Below are positions 1-9,002 of a stretch of 64,000 nt of DNA, piece by piece. How positions within the stretch are numbered: the first letter of the stretch is position 1; the number at the start of each line of letters is the position of its first letter. The stretch lies in assembly GCF_016458275.1 (NCBI RefSeq), contig NZ_JAEMHM010000008.1, positions 62,001-126,000 on the forward strand, given 5' to 3'. The notes under the pieces are model-generated. The model made no database searches, was not told the DNA's origin, and was given only the letters and a program-made list of their open reading frames with translations. This DNA comes from Geomesophilobacter sediminis (GTDB lineage Bacteria; Desulfobacterota; Desulfuromonadia; Geobacterales; Geobacteraceae). The position numbers and the translations under genes are program-made.

Positions 1-111
1 TTTCTTTTTCGTCTTTAACCACAACCCATACCTGTGGTAAAAGATTGCACCCCTTCTGCGTGCACCTCCATCACTCACCATCGGTTCTCCCGTCACACCC
101 CGGAGCCATTC

Positions 112-3100
112 ATGGAGCCTCTGCAAGGCAGTCCCATCTGCGATCAGGATTTCCGCACGATCATTGCCTCGGCTATCGACGCTTTCATCGTGGTCAGCCC
201 CTCCGGCCATGTCCTCGAGGCTAACGACAGCTATTGCCAAATGACCGGCTACCGCCGAGACGAGGTGGTCAACCGGCACTTGTCTGAAATCGATCCGATC
301 GATGATGCCGAGACCGTGGCGCGGCGCGCCGAGGAGATCATCCGTGCGGGGGGGCTGCGCTTCGAGGCGCAGCACCGGCATAAGAACGGATCCGCCATCG
401 ACGTCGAGGTGAGCGCCAACTATTCCTCCATCCACGGCGGCTGCTTCGTTTCCTTCATCCGGGACATCTCCGACCAGCGCCGCACCCGCGGCACCATCGC
501 GGCCAGACTGCGGCTGATGGAGTTCGCGCTGAACCACAGCGTGGATGAGCTGCTGCAGCGGGCGGTGGATGAAGCGGAAGAGCTGACCGGAAGCGCCATC
601 GGATTTTTCCACCTGGTCGATTCCGACCGGCAGATGATCTCCCTCAATGCCTGGTCCCGCAGGACCCTCGGCCAATGCCGCCCGACGCCGGAACGGAGCG
701 GCCACTACCCCCTCTCCGAGGCGGGTGTCTGGGCCGATTGCATCCGGGAGGGGCGGCCGGTCATTCATAACGACGTTGCCACCCTGGGCTCCAAACAACG
801 CTTCCCGCACGGGCACGTTGCGGTCTTCAGGGAAGTGGTCGTGCCCGTTTTCCGGGACAAAAGGATCGTGGCCGTCCTCGGCATCGGCAACAAGCCTTCC
901 GACTACACGCCGTGGGACGTAAAGGCGGTTTCCCTTTTGGCCGACCTCGCCTGGGACATCACCGAGCGCAAGCTCATCGTCCAGGAACTGGCCCGCAGCG
1001 AAGAGCGCTTCCGCCACCTGTTCGAGGAGTCCCAGGACGCCGTCTTTCTCACCTTGTCCGACGGCAGGGTCCTGCGGGCCAATTCCGCCGCCTGCGCCAT
1101 GTTCGGCCGCTCGGAGGAGGAAATCTGCGCGGTCGGCCGGGACGGGATCATGAACCTGGACGACCCGCGGCTCGCGGCCGTGCTCAAGGAACGAAACCGC
1201 TTGGGGCGGGCGTTCACCGAATTGACCTGCGTGCGGAAAAATGGAGAGATCTTTCCGGCGGAGGTCAGCTCGGTGATCTGCTCGCGGGAAACGCTGGAGA
1301 CCTACGTCATCATCAGGGACATCAGCGCCCGGAAACAGGCGGAGGAGGCGCTTAAGGAAAGCCGCGCCATGCTCCAGAACATCGTCAACAGCACACCCGA
1401 TGCGATCTATGCAAAGGACCGCCTGGGGCGCTACCAGCTTTTCAATAACGGCGCGGAGCGCGTGGTCGGCAAAAAGGCGGACGAGGTGCTTGGCAAGGAC
1501 GACGCTTTCATCTTCCCTGCCGAAAGTGCGGCGGTGATAAAGGCACAGGACCGGCAGGTTCTCGAGGCCGGCGCGATCCGGACCTTCGAGGAGCAGCTCC
1601 CCGATCACAGCGGCAGCCAACGCATCTTCCTTTCCACCAAGGGGCCGATGCTCGACGCCGAGGGAAAACCGGTCGGCATCTTCGGTATCGCCCGGGACAT
1701 TACCGACCGTAAGCTTGCCGAGGTGCGCCTTACCGAAAGCGAGCACCGCTTCCGGTCCCTGTTCGAGGAGATGACCGAAGGGGTGGCCCTGCACAGCGTG
1801 GTGCGGGACGAGGCCGGAACGGTAGTGAACTACCGGATAGAGATGGTGAACCCGGCCTTCACCAGGATTCTCGGGATTCCCGCTGAACAGGTAGTCGGCA
1901 AGCTGGGCTCGGAGGCGTTCGGCGACCCCGCTCCCTACCTCAACCGGTATGCCCAGGTGGTGAATTCGAAACGGTCGATGCGGTTTACCACCAACCACGA
2001 GCCCATGCAGCGGCAATTCGAGATTTCGGCGATGCCCTGGGAATCCGATGGCTTTGCCACCATCTTCCAGGACGTAACCCAAAAGATGGAAAACGAAAAG
2101 CTGCAGCGCCAGCAGGCCGACCAGCTCCAGCACACGCAAAAACTGGAGAGCCTGGGGGTGCTGGCCGGCGGCATCGCTCATGATTTCAACAACATCCTGT
2201 CGATCATCCTCGGCAACTGCGGGCTCGCCGTCATCAGTCCGGCGCGGACCGGGGACTGCCTCCAGCACATCGAAAAGGCCGCCGAGCGCGCCGCCGAGCT
2301 TTGCCGCCAGATGATGGTCTACGCCGGCAAGGCTGACTCGGTCCGGATGCCGCTGGAGCTGCGCGCCCTGACCGAGGAGATGGTGCAGATGCTGCGCTCG
2401 ACCATGGGCGCGAACCTCGCCGTCTCCTTCGATGCCGCGGCGGAGCTCCCGTCGATTGCCGGCGATGCCAGCCAGTTCCGGCAGGTGGTCATGAACCTTT
2501 TGATCAATGCGGCCGAGGCGATCGGTGAAGCCCAGGGAAAAATCGCGATTGCCCTGGCTCCCGTCCTGATCGACTCCGATAGGGTGTGCGATTACTGCGG
2601 CAAACCGATTCCCCACGGGCGCTATGTCTGCCTCGAAGTCACCGACAACGGCTCCGGCATGAACGAGGAGACGCTGCGTCGGGTGTTCGAGCCGTTTTAC
2701 AGCACCAAGTTCGCCGGGCGCGGCCTGGGGATGTCGGCGGTTTTGGGGATCGTGATCGGTCATCAGGGGGCGGTGCAGATTGCCAGCACTCCCGGCAGCG
2801 GTACCACCTTCAAGGTCTTTTTCCCGGTGCCGGTGACGAAGGTACCCGGCCCGGAACTCCCCGCGGCTCCCGATTCGCCCGAGTGGCAGGGGGCGGGGAC
2901 GGTTCTTCTTGCCGAGGACGAAGAACAGATCCTGCACATCGCCCAGCTCATGCTTGAAGAGCTTGGCTTCGCGGTGGTTCCGGCTGCCAACGGCCAGGAG
3001 GCGCTGGAGTTGTTCCAGCAGCACCGGGAGGCGATCACGCTGGTGCTCACTGACGTGGGGATGCCGGAAATGGACGGCTATGTCCTGGTCAAGGAGCTGA

Positions 3101-3273
3101 ACCGGCTCGCTCCGGGGGTGCCCATCGTGGTTTCCAGCGGGTTCGGCGATGCGACGGTCGCCGAGCGGCTTGCCGACGGCATCGCCGCGACGATCAGCAA
3201 GCCCTACCGGTTCGACCGCTTGCGGGAGGTGCTGAAACGGGTACTATCGGCAAACGGCGGCACCGCGGTGTGA
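112..3273 (+). CDS. Multi-PAS/GAF hybrid sensor histidine kinase with C-terminal receiver
   Basis: Soluble hybrid kinase of 1053 residues with no clear membrane segment. Order: PAS (about 12-125), GAF (130-285), three more PAS domains (297-665), dimerisation domain with H-box GGIAHDFNN (His about 689), ATPase with N-box NLLINAAEAI (about 795), G1 box DNGSGM and GRGLGMS (about 868), then a receiver with phospho-acceptor Asp in LTDVGMPEMDG (about 981). A CxxC insert (DYCGKPIPHGR) lies between N and G1 boxes, as in some related kinases. ATG 112 is chosen because GGAG lies six bases upstream; a GTG at 34 would add 26 unconserved residues. No response regulator is adjacent on the right; the left side is outside the window. 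Signal unknown. Confidence 0.9.
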   Translation: MEPLQGSPICDQDFRTIIASAIDAFIVVSPSGHVLEANDSYCQMTGYRRDEVVNRHLSEIDPIDDAETVARRAEEIIRAGGLRFEAQHRHKNGSAIDVEVSANYSSIHGGCFVSFIRDISDQRRTRGTIAARLRLMEFALNHSVDELLQRAVDEAEELTGSAIGFFHLVDSDRQMISLNAWSRRTLGQCRPTPERSGHYPLSEAGVWADCIREGRPVIHNDVATLGSKQRFPHGHVAVFREVVVPVFRDKRIVAVLGIGNKPSDYTPWDVKAVSLLADLAWDITERKLIVQELARSEERFRHLFEESQDAVFLTLSDGRVLRANSAACAMFGRSEEEICAVGRDGIMNLDDPRLAAVLKERNRLGRAFTELTCVRKNGEIFPAEVSSVICSRETLETYVIIRDISARKQAEEALKESRAMLQNIVNSTPDAIYAKDRLGRYQLFNNGAERVVGKKADEVLGKDDAFIFPAESAAVIKAQDRQVLEAGAIRTFEEQLPDHSGSQRIFLSTKGPMLDAEGKPVGIFGIARDITDRKLAEVRLTESEHRFRSLFEEMTEGVALHSVVRDEAGTVVNYRIEMVNPAFTRILGIPAEQVVGKLGSEAFGDPAPYLNRYAQVVNSKRSMRFTTNHEPMQRQFEISAMPWESDGFATIFQDVTQKMENEKLQRQQADQLQHTQKLESLGVLAGGIAHDFNNILSIILGNCGLAVISPARTGDCLQHIEKAAERAAELCRQMMVYAGKADSVRMPLELRALTEEMVQMLRSTMGANLAVSFDAAAELPSIAGDASQFRQVVMNLLINAAEAIGEAQGKIAIALAPVLIDSDRVCDYCGKPIPHGRYVCLEVTDNGSGMNEETLRRVFEPFYSTKFAGRGLGMSAVLGIVIGHQGAVQIASTPGSGTTFKVFFPVPVTKVPGPELPAAPDSPEWQGAGTVLLAEDEEQILHIAQLMLEELGFAVVPAANGQEALELFQQHREAITLVLTDVGMPEMDGYVLVKELNRLAPGVPIVVSSGFGDATVAERLADGIAATISKPYRFDRLREVLKRVLSANGGTAV

Positions 3274-3296
3274 AGCGGTGGGACATGGGGGAACGG

Positions 3297-3329
3297 AAAG
3301 GACCAGGCATTGGCTTGGTCCTTTTTTTG
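3297..3329 (+). terminator. Rho-independent terminator of the hybrid kinase gene
   Basis: Stem AAGGACCA paired with TGGTCCTT, followed by a run of seven T. It lies 23 bases after the kinase stop codon. Confidence 0.85.
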
Positions 3330-3361
3330 TTTGCAGCTTTAGCCGCGCCAGAACCATTAAA

Positions 3362-3506
3362 GGTAGGAGCGACATTCCTGTCGCGATTGAGTCTTTTTGA
3401 ATGGGCGAAGTTGCTGCCTACCCGGTGGGAGCGCCATTTACTGGCGCGAACCGCCGGAGGCGGTGACCGCGGTTGCCGATATTCGCGCCAGGAAAGGCAC
3501 TCCCCC
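3362..3506. repeat. Dispersed hairpin repeat family 1, partial copy plus full copy
   Basis: A partial arm (TAGGAGCGACATTCCTGTCG) is followed from 3425 by a full copy. The full copy has an outer arm GTGGGAGCGCCAT, an inner GC stem around CCGCCGGAGGCGG, and the returning arm CGCGCCAGGAAAGGCACTCC. Related copies occur at 5449, 7587, 8739, 8844, 17601 and 18981, always between genes. Confidence 0.8.
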
Positions 3507-3677
3507 AACGCCGGCCTTGCGCCGGGGAAGCGTGTTTGACTAACAAGTGCCGCACCTTCCGTGGCAGGACAAAGGAAGTAACGTCGGCTCCACTCTCATA
3601 GCCAAAGAGGGAGATTGGATGGGGGCGGCCGGATCCCCCTTTTCTTCTGGATCAACCGCCTCCCGGGCAGAATCTCT

Positions 3678-3706
3678 TTGAACGAGCAGGGGGAGGGACA
3701 TATGAT
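3678..3706 (+). promoter_or_regulatory. Sigma-70 type promoter of ald
   Basis: TTGAAC and TATGAT separated by 17 bases, ending 59 bases before the ald start codon. Confidence 0.55.
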
Positions 3707-3765
3707 ATAACTGATAGCCTGCCGCGAGGCTCCAGATCTGTCTGCCGGCAGAAAGGAGGAGGCCC

Positions 3766-4848
3766 ATGGTAATCGGCATTCCGAAAGAGGTGAAAAAGGA
3801 GGAGCACCGGGTGGCTCTGACCCCCGCCGGAGCCGTGGAACTGGTCCAGGCCGGCCACACCGTGCTGGTGGAAAACGGTGCGGGAGCAGGCAGTGGCTTC
3901 AGCGACGATCTCTACCGGCAAACCGGCGCCCAAACCGTCGGCCGCGGGGATCTTTTCCAACGGGCGGAAATGATCGTGAAGGTGAAGGAGCCGCTTGTCG
4001 AGGAATTCGACTTCTTTCGGAGCGGACAGACCCTCTTCACCTACCTGCACCTCGCCCCGAACCGCCGGCTTACCGAATTCCTGATGGAGCGGAAGATCGT
4101 TGCCTTGGCATACGAAACGCTGGAGAAGGGGGGGGCGCTCCCCCTGCTGGCTCCGATGAGCGAGGTCGCCGGACGGATGGCTCCGATGCTGGGGGCGTGG
4201 TGCCTGCAGAAGGTGAACGGCGGTACCGGCGTGCTTCCCTGCGGCGCGGTCGGGGTCCGGCCCGCCAAGGCGCTGATTCTGGGGGCGGGTACCGTCGGTT
4301 ACAACGCGGCGCGGGTAGCCCTCGGCATGGGAATGGAAACGGTGGTGCTCAACCGCGGGATCGACCGGCTGCAGCGGATCGACGAGCTGACCGGAGGCAG
4401 GGTACGGACCGGCGCCTTGGTGCAGGAGAACATCAAGACCGAGATCGCCGACGCCGACCTCGTCGTCGGAGCCGTGCTGGTCCCCGGCGGCCGGCCGCCG
4501 CTGCTCATCCCGCGCGCTCTCCTAGGTGCGATGAAGCCCGGTGCCGTCATCGTCGACGTGGCGGTGGATCAGGGGGGCTGCGCGGAAACGACCCGCCCGA
4601 CCTTTCATGACGATCCCATCTACTGCGTCGACGGCATCATCCACTACACGGTCGCCAACATGCCCGGAGCCTATCCCCGCACCTCCACCGTGGCGCTGAC
4701 CAACGCGACCCTTCCCTACGTGATCCTGCTGGCGCAAAAAGGAGTGGATGGGGCCCTGGCGCAGGACCCGGCGCTGGCGACGGCGGTCAACGTCCGCGAC
4801 GGCAAGGTGGTCCACCCGGGGCTTGCCAGCTCCCTGGCATCGGCCTGA
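3766..4848 (+). CDS. ald: Alanine dehydrogenase
   Basis: NAD-dependent oxidative deamination of L-alanine to pyruvate and ammonia in the cytoplasm. The 360-residue length and the family landmarks fit: N-terminal GIPKE, KVKEP at 72-76 (substrate-binding lysine), H95 in YLHLA, Rossmann loop LGAGTVGYNAA near 172, and DVAVDQGG near 264. AAAGGAGGA stands just before the ATG. It has its own promoter and is followed 37 bases later by the adenosine-specific kinase, so the two may be co-transcribed. The nearest alternative in the fold family, pyridine nucleotide transhydrogenase alpha subunit, is less likely because of the length and the alanine-dehydrogenase signatures. Confidence 0.95.
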   Translation: MVIGIPKEVKKEEHRVALTPAGAVELVQAGHTVLVENGAGAGSGFSDDLYRQTGAQTVGRGDLFQRAEMIVKVKEPLVEEFDFFRSGQTLFTYLHLAPNRRLTEFLMERKIVALAYETLEKGGALPLLAPMSEVAGRMAPMLGAWCLQKVNGGTGVLPCGAVGVRPAKALILGAGTVGYNAARVALGMGMETVVLNRGIDRLQRIDELTGGRVRTGALVQENIKTEIADADLVVGAVLVPGGRPPLLIPRALLGAMKPGAVIVDVAVDQGGCAETTRPTFHDDPIYCVDGIIHYTVANMPGAYPRTSTVALTNATLPYVILLAQKGVDGALAQDPALATAVNVRDGKVVHPGLASSLASA

Positions 4849-4885
4849 AGAGATTCACCACCAACGGAAGAGAAAGGAGATAGTC

Positions 4886-5374
4886 ATGCAGCTTGAGATC
4901 CATGCCGTCCCGATCGAATTCCCCGAAGGGTGCAACATCATCATCGGCCAGACCCATTTCATCAAGACCGCCGAAGACCTCTACGAAATCATCGCCGGCA
5001 CCGTCCCCGGCGCCCGCTTCGGGGTTGCCTTCACCGAGGCGTCCGGCCCCTGCCTGATCCGCACCGAAGGTAACGATCAGGAGCTGGTGCAGGTCGGTGT
5101 GACCGCGCTTCAGGCCATCGGCGCGGGGCACGTCTTCTGCGTCGTCTTGCGCGATGCCTACCCGATCAACGTCCTGAACCAGATCAAGAACTGCCCAGAG
5201 GTCTGCCGGATCTACTGCGCCACGGCCAACCCGCTCCAGGTCGTGGTCGGATCGACGACGCAGGGGTGGGGCATCCTCGGGGTCATCGACGGATTCCCGC
5301 CCAAAGGGGTGGAGTCGGACGAAGACCGCCAGGCGCGCCGGAGCCTGCTGCGCAAGATCGGTTACAAACTATAG
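4886..5374 (+). CDS. Adenosine-specific kinase (DUF355/COG1839 family)
   Basis: A 162-residue single-domain cytoplasmic protein matching the family whose archaeal member was characterised as an adenosine-specific kinase. Seen: the family hallmarks NIIIGQTHFIKTAEDLYE, the RFGVAFTEASG segment, RDAYPINVLNQIK, and IYCATANPLQVVV followed by GRGI-like GWGILGVIDG. The start codon follows AAAGGAGA. It sits directly after ald with no terminator between. The biological role in bacteria is not established; the name rests on family resemblance. Confidence 0.85.
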   Translation: MQLEIHAVPIEFPEGCNIIIGQTHFIKTAEDLYEIIAGTVPGARFGVAFTEASGPCLIRTEGNDQELVQVGVTALQAIGAGHVFCVVLRDAYPINVLNQIKNCPEVCRIYCATANPLQVVVGSTTQGWGILGVIDGFPPKGVESDEDRQARRSLLRKIGYKL

Positions 5375-5380
5375 GGAAAG

Positions 5381-5417
5381 CGCACCGCAGAGGACGCCAA
5401 GATACGCAGAGAAGGAC
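5381..5417. repeat. Copy of the CACCGCAGAGG repeat
   Basis: GCACCGCAGAGGACGCCAAG followed by a second CGCAGAGA unit. The same short G/A-rich repeat occurs twice, in opposite orientation, between imuB and dnaE2. Confidence 0.5.
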
Positions 5418-5448
5418 CTTGTTAATCGAGGATCAGCCGGGGAATGTC

Positions 5449-5534
5449 CTGTGGGAGCGCCATTCCTGGCGCGAACCGCCGGAGGCGGTGACAGCGGTTG
5501 CGGTCATTCGCGCCTGGAAAGGCGCTCCCACAAG
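5449..5534. repeat. Dispersed hairpin repeat family 1, full copy
   Basis: Best-preserved copy. Outer arms TGTGGGAGCGCCATTCCTGG and its inverted partner ending GGCGCTCCCACA enclose the stem-loop CCGCCGGAGGCGG. It lies between the adenosine-specific kinase and the cytidylate-kinase-like gene. Confidence 0.85.
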
Positions 5535-5611
5535 GTAAGCAGCTACGTTTCTTGTTTGAAAGCGTCGATCGCGGCAGGTATGCCGCTCCGACAAGTTGCC
5601 GAGGAGCCATC

Positions 5612-6274
5612 ATGTCCCACGTCATCATCACCATCTCCAGGGAGTATGCCTGCGGGGGCGCCTGGGTCGCCCAGCAGTTGGCCCGGCGTCTCGGGATCCG
5701 GTACCTGGACCGGGAAATCCTCCACGAGGCGGCCCAGGTGCTGCGCGAGGATGAGTCGCTTCTGGCCGAGCGGGAGGAACGATGCTCCGGTTTCTTCGAA
5801 AAGGCCTTCCGGGTGGTCGCCCTGGGGACCGTCGATGCCGCCGGGTATCTCCCGCCGCCGATGCGTCTGCTCTACGACGAGGACCTGTTCGCCGTGGAGT
5901 CGGAGATCATCAAAAAGGTCACCGAGTGCGACAGTGCCGTCATCATCGGGCGCGCGGCGTTCCATGTGCTGCAGGGAAACCCGGACCTGGTCAGCGTTTT
6001 CCTGCATGCCGACAAGCAATACCGGATCAAGAGGCTGATGGAAATCCACGGGATTGCGACTCCGGAGCTGGCCCGCGCCACCCTTGAAGAGTCGGACCGG
6101 ATTCGCAGGACCTATGTGGAGAGGATGATCGACACGGACTGGACCGACGCGCGCAACTACCACCTGTGCATCGACACCGCGGTGGTGGGGCTGGAGGGGA
6201 CCGTCGAGTTGATCCTGCGGCACGTGGAGGCAAAAACAGGGATGAAGGTTCCTGAAACGGAGGGTGGCGCGTGA
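5612..6274 (+). CDS. Cytidylate kinase-like family protein
   Basis: A 220-residue protein of the P-loop cytidylate-kinase-like family, which differs from Cmk proper. The N-terminus VIITISREYACGGAWVA is typical: ISRE-x-GSGG-like loop, here ACGG. Then come the RYLDREIL segment and, in the middle, VIIGRAAF. The walker loop is non-canonical (no GK[ST]), so kinase activity is uncertain. Start ATG is preceded by GAGGAG. Its stop codon overlaps the GTG start of the radical SAM gene, so the two are translationally coupled. In related genomes such proteins are annotated only by fold; the substrate is unknown. Confidence 0.8.
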   Translation: MSHVIITISREYACGGAWVAQQLARRLGIRYLDREILHEAAQVLREDESLLAEREERCSGFFEKAFRVVALGTVDAAGYLPPPMRLLYDEDLFAVESEIIKKVTECDSAVIIGRAAFHVLQGNPDLVSVFLHADKQYRIKRLMEIHGIATPELARATLEESDRIRRTYVERMIDTDWTDARNYHLCIDTAVVGLEGTVELILRHVEAKTGMKVPETEGGA

Positions 6275-7545
6275 AGGTCCTGCTCATTTCGGCCAATACC
6301 GAGACTGCCAACATGGTGCCCCTGCCGCTGGGGCTCAATTGCGTGGCGGTCGCCACCCGAAACGCCGGGCACGACGTGCGCCTGCTCGATCTCATGGGAA
6401 GCGAAAGCAACAAAACGGCGCTTCGGGACGAGATCGAAACCTTCCAGCCGCGGGTAATCGGGATCTCGGTGCGCAATATCGACAACCAGAACATGGCGCA
6501 GACGCGATTTCTCCTGGAGCCGGTGCGGGAAACGGTGGCCCGGTGCCGGAGCTGTTCGGCGGCCACCATCGTCATCGGCGGCGCGGGGTTCAGCATCTTT
6601 CCGGAGGCCACCCTCGAGTACCTCGGCGCCGACCTCGGTATTTGCGGGGAAGGGGAGGCCGCCTTCACCGCGCTGCTGCAGGCGCTGCAGGAGGGGGCGG
6701 ATCTTTCCGGCATCCCCGGGCTCTGCCGGCCGGGAAAACCGGTAGTGCAGGAGTCGGCGGTGCGCCGCGGGCTGGACGAGCTGCCGCTTCCCGACCCGGC
6801 GCTTTGGAGCATTCCGGACGAGGCCTCGGCCGACATCTGGATTCCGTACCAGACCCGGCGCGGCTGCCCGATGCGCTGCAGTTACTGCAGCACGCCGACC
6901 CTGGAAGGTACCGCGATCCGAAAGCGCTCCGTCGAGGCGGTGGTGGCGGGGATCGCCCGGCACGTGGCCGCGGGTTTCGACCGCTTTTACTTTGTCGACA
7001 ACACCTTCAATCTCCCTCCCGATTACGCCAAGGAGCTCTGCGACGCCCTCGCTGGGGCCGCCCTGGGCATCCGCTGGCGCTGCATCCTCTATCCCGGTTC
7101 GGTTGACGAGGAGGTGGTGCGCAAGATGGCGCAGGCGGGGTGCGTCGAGGTGAGCCTTGGGTTTGAAAGCGGCTGTCCCGAGATGCTACGGACCCTGAAC
7201 AAGCACTACGATCGGGAGGAGGTCCGTTTTGCCGCGGCGCTGCTGAAGCAATACGGCATTCGTCGGATGGGTTTTTTGTTGCTCGGTGGGCCCGGGGAAA
7301 CGAGGGAGTCGGTGCGGCAAAGCCTGGATTTTGCCGAATCGCTCGATCTCGACCTGTTGAAGCTGAGCATGGGGATCCGGATCTACCCCGGCACCGCGCT
7401 GGAACGTGCCGCCCGGGAAGAGGGGATGCTCGAGGCGGGGGACGATCTTCTTTTGCCTCGGTTCTATTTTGCCCGCGGCGCCGATGAGTGGCTCATCCCG
7501 ATGGTGCAGGAGTGGATGGCCTCCCGCCCGTACTGCACCACCTGA
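6271..7545 (+). CDS. B12-binding domain radical SAM protein
   Basis: A 424-residue protein with an N-terminal cobalamin-binding-type Rossmann domain (MKVLLISANTE through VIGGAGFSIFPE, about 1-145) and a radical SAM barrel with cluster motif CPMRCSYC near residues 199-206, then GFDRFYFVDNTFN and GFESGC. The GTG start overlaps the previous stop (GTGA), which fixes the start. Members of this class do methylations and other radical transformations; the substrate cannot be told here. The coupled cytidylate-kinase-like protein is the only contextual hint. Confidence 0.9.
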   Translation: MKVLLISANTETANMVPLPLGLNCVAVATRNAGHDVRLLDLMGSESNKTALRDEIETFQPRVIGISVRNIDNQNMAQTRFLLEPVRETVARCRSCSAATIVIGGAGFSIFPEATLEYLGADLGICGEGEAAFTALLQALQEGADLSGIPGLCRPGKPVVQESAVRRGLDELPLPDPALWSIPDEASADIWIPYQTRRGCPMRCSYCSTPTLEGTAIRKRSVEAVVAGIARHVAAGFDRFYFVDNTFNLPPDYAKELCDALAGAALGIRWRCILYPGSVDEEVVRKMAQAGCVEVSLGFESGCPEMLRTLNKHYDREEVRFAAALLKQYGIRRMGFLLLGGPGETRESVRQSLDFAESLDLDLLKLSMGIRIYPGTALERAAREEGMLEAGDDLLLPRFYFARGADEWLIPMVQEWMASRPYCTT

Positions 7546-7586
7546 TAACGAGACGATTATTCTTTTGGCTATTGGATTGCGCATCC

Positions 7587-7651
7587 TGTGGGAGCGCCAT
7601 TCCTGGCGCGATTCCCCCACCGGTATTTGCGCCCGAAATGGCGCTCCCACA
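7587..7651. repeat. Dispersed hairpin repeat family 1, shortened copy
   Basis: Outer arms TGTGGGAGCGCCATTCCTGG and CGAAATGGCGCTCCCACA are intact, but the inner CCGCCGGAGGCGG stem is replaced by a short loop. It lies between convergent genes. Confidence 0.8.
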
Positions 7652-7682
7652 GTTTTGGGACCCTGCGCGACCTGGCCTTCGG

Positions 7683-8681
7683 TCACTTTCCCGCCAGCTT
7701 TTCCACCACTCTCTCGATCCCCATCACCACCCGCGCCATTCGATCGTAATCGAGCTTTTCCGGGGTATCCGTCGGCTCATGGTAGTCCGGATACCGGAAA
7801 GGGGCGGTATCGGTCACCATCACCGCCGGGTAACCTGCCTGCCAGAAGGCCCAGTGATCGGACCAGCTCACCCCGGGGATCCGCTCCGGCGTGGCCGCTC
7901 CTTCGGAAGGGAATCGGGTCGTCCTGCGGAAGGTGCCGATGACCTCGCGCAGCAGAGAAACCGATCCCAGATGGGAAACAAAGCCGATGAAGTTCCCGGT
8001 ATCGGGATAGAAAAGGTTCAGCGGAGCGGGGTACTGTTGGCTTTTCGGCGCATCGGAATAGCAGCCGATGGTCTCCAGGGAAAGCATGGCGACCACCTTC
8101 TCGCCCCGCTGCTGCAGAGCCCGGGCATAGACCAGGCTCCCCATCGTTTCCGTTTGAAAATACGGCGGCTCCTCGTTGGCGAAGGCGACCAGGCGCACCG
8201 TGCGCGCCGGCTGCGCGGCATGGAGCAGGCGGGCGAGTTCCAAAAGGGCGGCGATCCCCGACCCGTTATCGTTGGCGCCGGGGCAGCCGGGCACGGTGTC
8301 GTAGTGGGCACCGATCACCACGATCTCGTCCCCCCGGGACTGCCCCTTCAATTCCGCCTCGATGTTGACGACGATCGTGGTGCCGACGCGGTAGGGCAGT
8401 TCCCGCACCGGCAGCCCGGTCTCTTTCAGCTGCGTCGCAACGTACTGCGCCGCCTGGCGCAGGTTTCCGTAGTCGGCGATGTTGCGGGCGCCGATCTCCC
8501 CCGCCAGCACTGCGACGTGCCGGTGCAACCGGTCGCGCAGCAGTGACTCTTCGGGCGTCAGGGGCGGCAACGTTCCCTGGTACGATTTCCCCGGCATGAT
8601 GAGCATGAGGCCTCCGGCGCAGAGCAGCAGGAGTAGAAGCAGCAACGGCAGAAACAATTTTCGGCAGGAAAGAGGCAGCAT
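7683..8681 (-). CDS. M28-family zinc aminopeptidase, membrane anchored
   Basis: A 332-residue protein. It has one N-terminal hydrophobic anchor (leucine run, residues 8-28), then an M28 peptidase domain with metal-binding motifs GAHYDTVPG, GANDNGSG and FANEEP, and the late SWSDHWAFW with the last ligand histidine. It probably acts on peptides in the periplasm. The start at 8681 is chosen because GGAG stands eight bases upstream; in-frame ATG 8711 lacks a ribosome site. Family-1 hairpin repeats flank the gene on both sides. Confidence 0.88.
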   Translation of the reverse strand: MLPLSCRKLFLPLLLLLLLLCAGGLMLIMPGKSYQGTLPPLTPEESLLRDRLHRHVAVLAGEIGARNIADYGNLRQAAQYVATQLKETGLPVRELPYRVGTTIVVNIEAELKGQSRGDEIVVIGAHYDTVPGCPGANDNGSGIAALLELARLLHAAQPARTVRLVAFANEEPPYFQTETMGSLVYARALQQRGEKVVAMLSLETIGCYSDAPKSQQYPAPLNLFYPDTGNFIGFVSHLGSVSLLREVIGTFRRTTRFPSEGAATPERIPGVSWSDHWAFWQAGYPAVMVTDTAPFRYPDYHEPTDTPEKLDYDRMARVVMGIERVVEKLAGK

Positions 8682-8738
8682 CGATTCACTCCGTGGGGTG
8701 AGAGTATCCATGCAGCTTAACAGGTGAGGACCAAACTG

Positions 8739-8778
8739 TAGGAGCGACATTCCTGTCGCGATCCGCCGCAGGCGGTGA
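8739..8778. repeat. Dispersed hairpin repeat family 1, half copy
   Basis: TAGGAGCGACATTCCTGTCG followed by the CCGCCGCAGGCGG stem; the returning outer arm is missing. Confidence 0.65.
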
Positions 8779-8843
8779 CAAAAGAGGAAGGAGATTCGCC
8801 GATTTTGCGGCCGGTTTAACGGATGGAGGGCGATTTTTGGTGC

Positions 8844-8926
8844 TGTGGGAGCATCTTTCCAGGTGTGAACCGCCGAAGGCGGCGACCACCCGCGGCCGCT
8901 ATTCGCGCCAGGAATGGCGCTCCCAC
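8844..8926. repeat. Dispersed hairpin repeat family 1, full copy with one diverged arm
   Basis: The left arm is eroded (TGTGGGAGCATCTTTCCAGG). The inner stem CCGCCGAAGGCGG and the right arm CGCGCCAGGAATGGCGCTCC are kept. Confidence 0.75.
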
Positions 8927-9002
8927 TGCGTTGGGTTTCCACCGACCTTGAGGCCAGATCATTCGTACAACGGGGAGCCGCTTGCCGCCTTCGTCCCGCC
9001 TG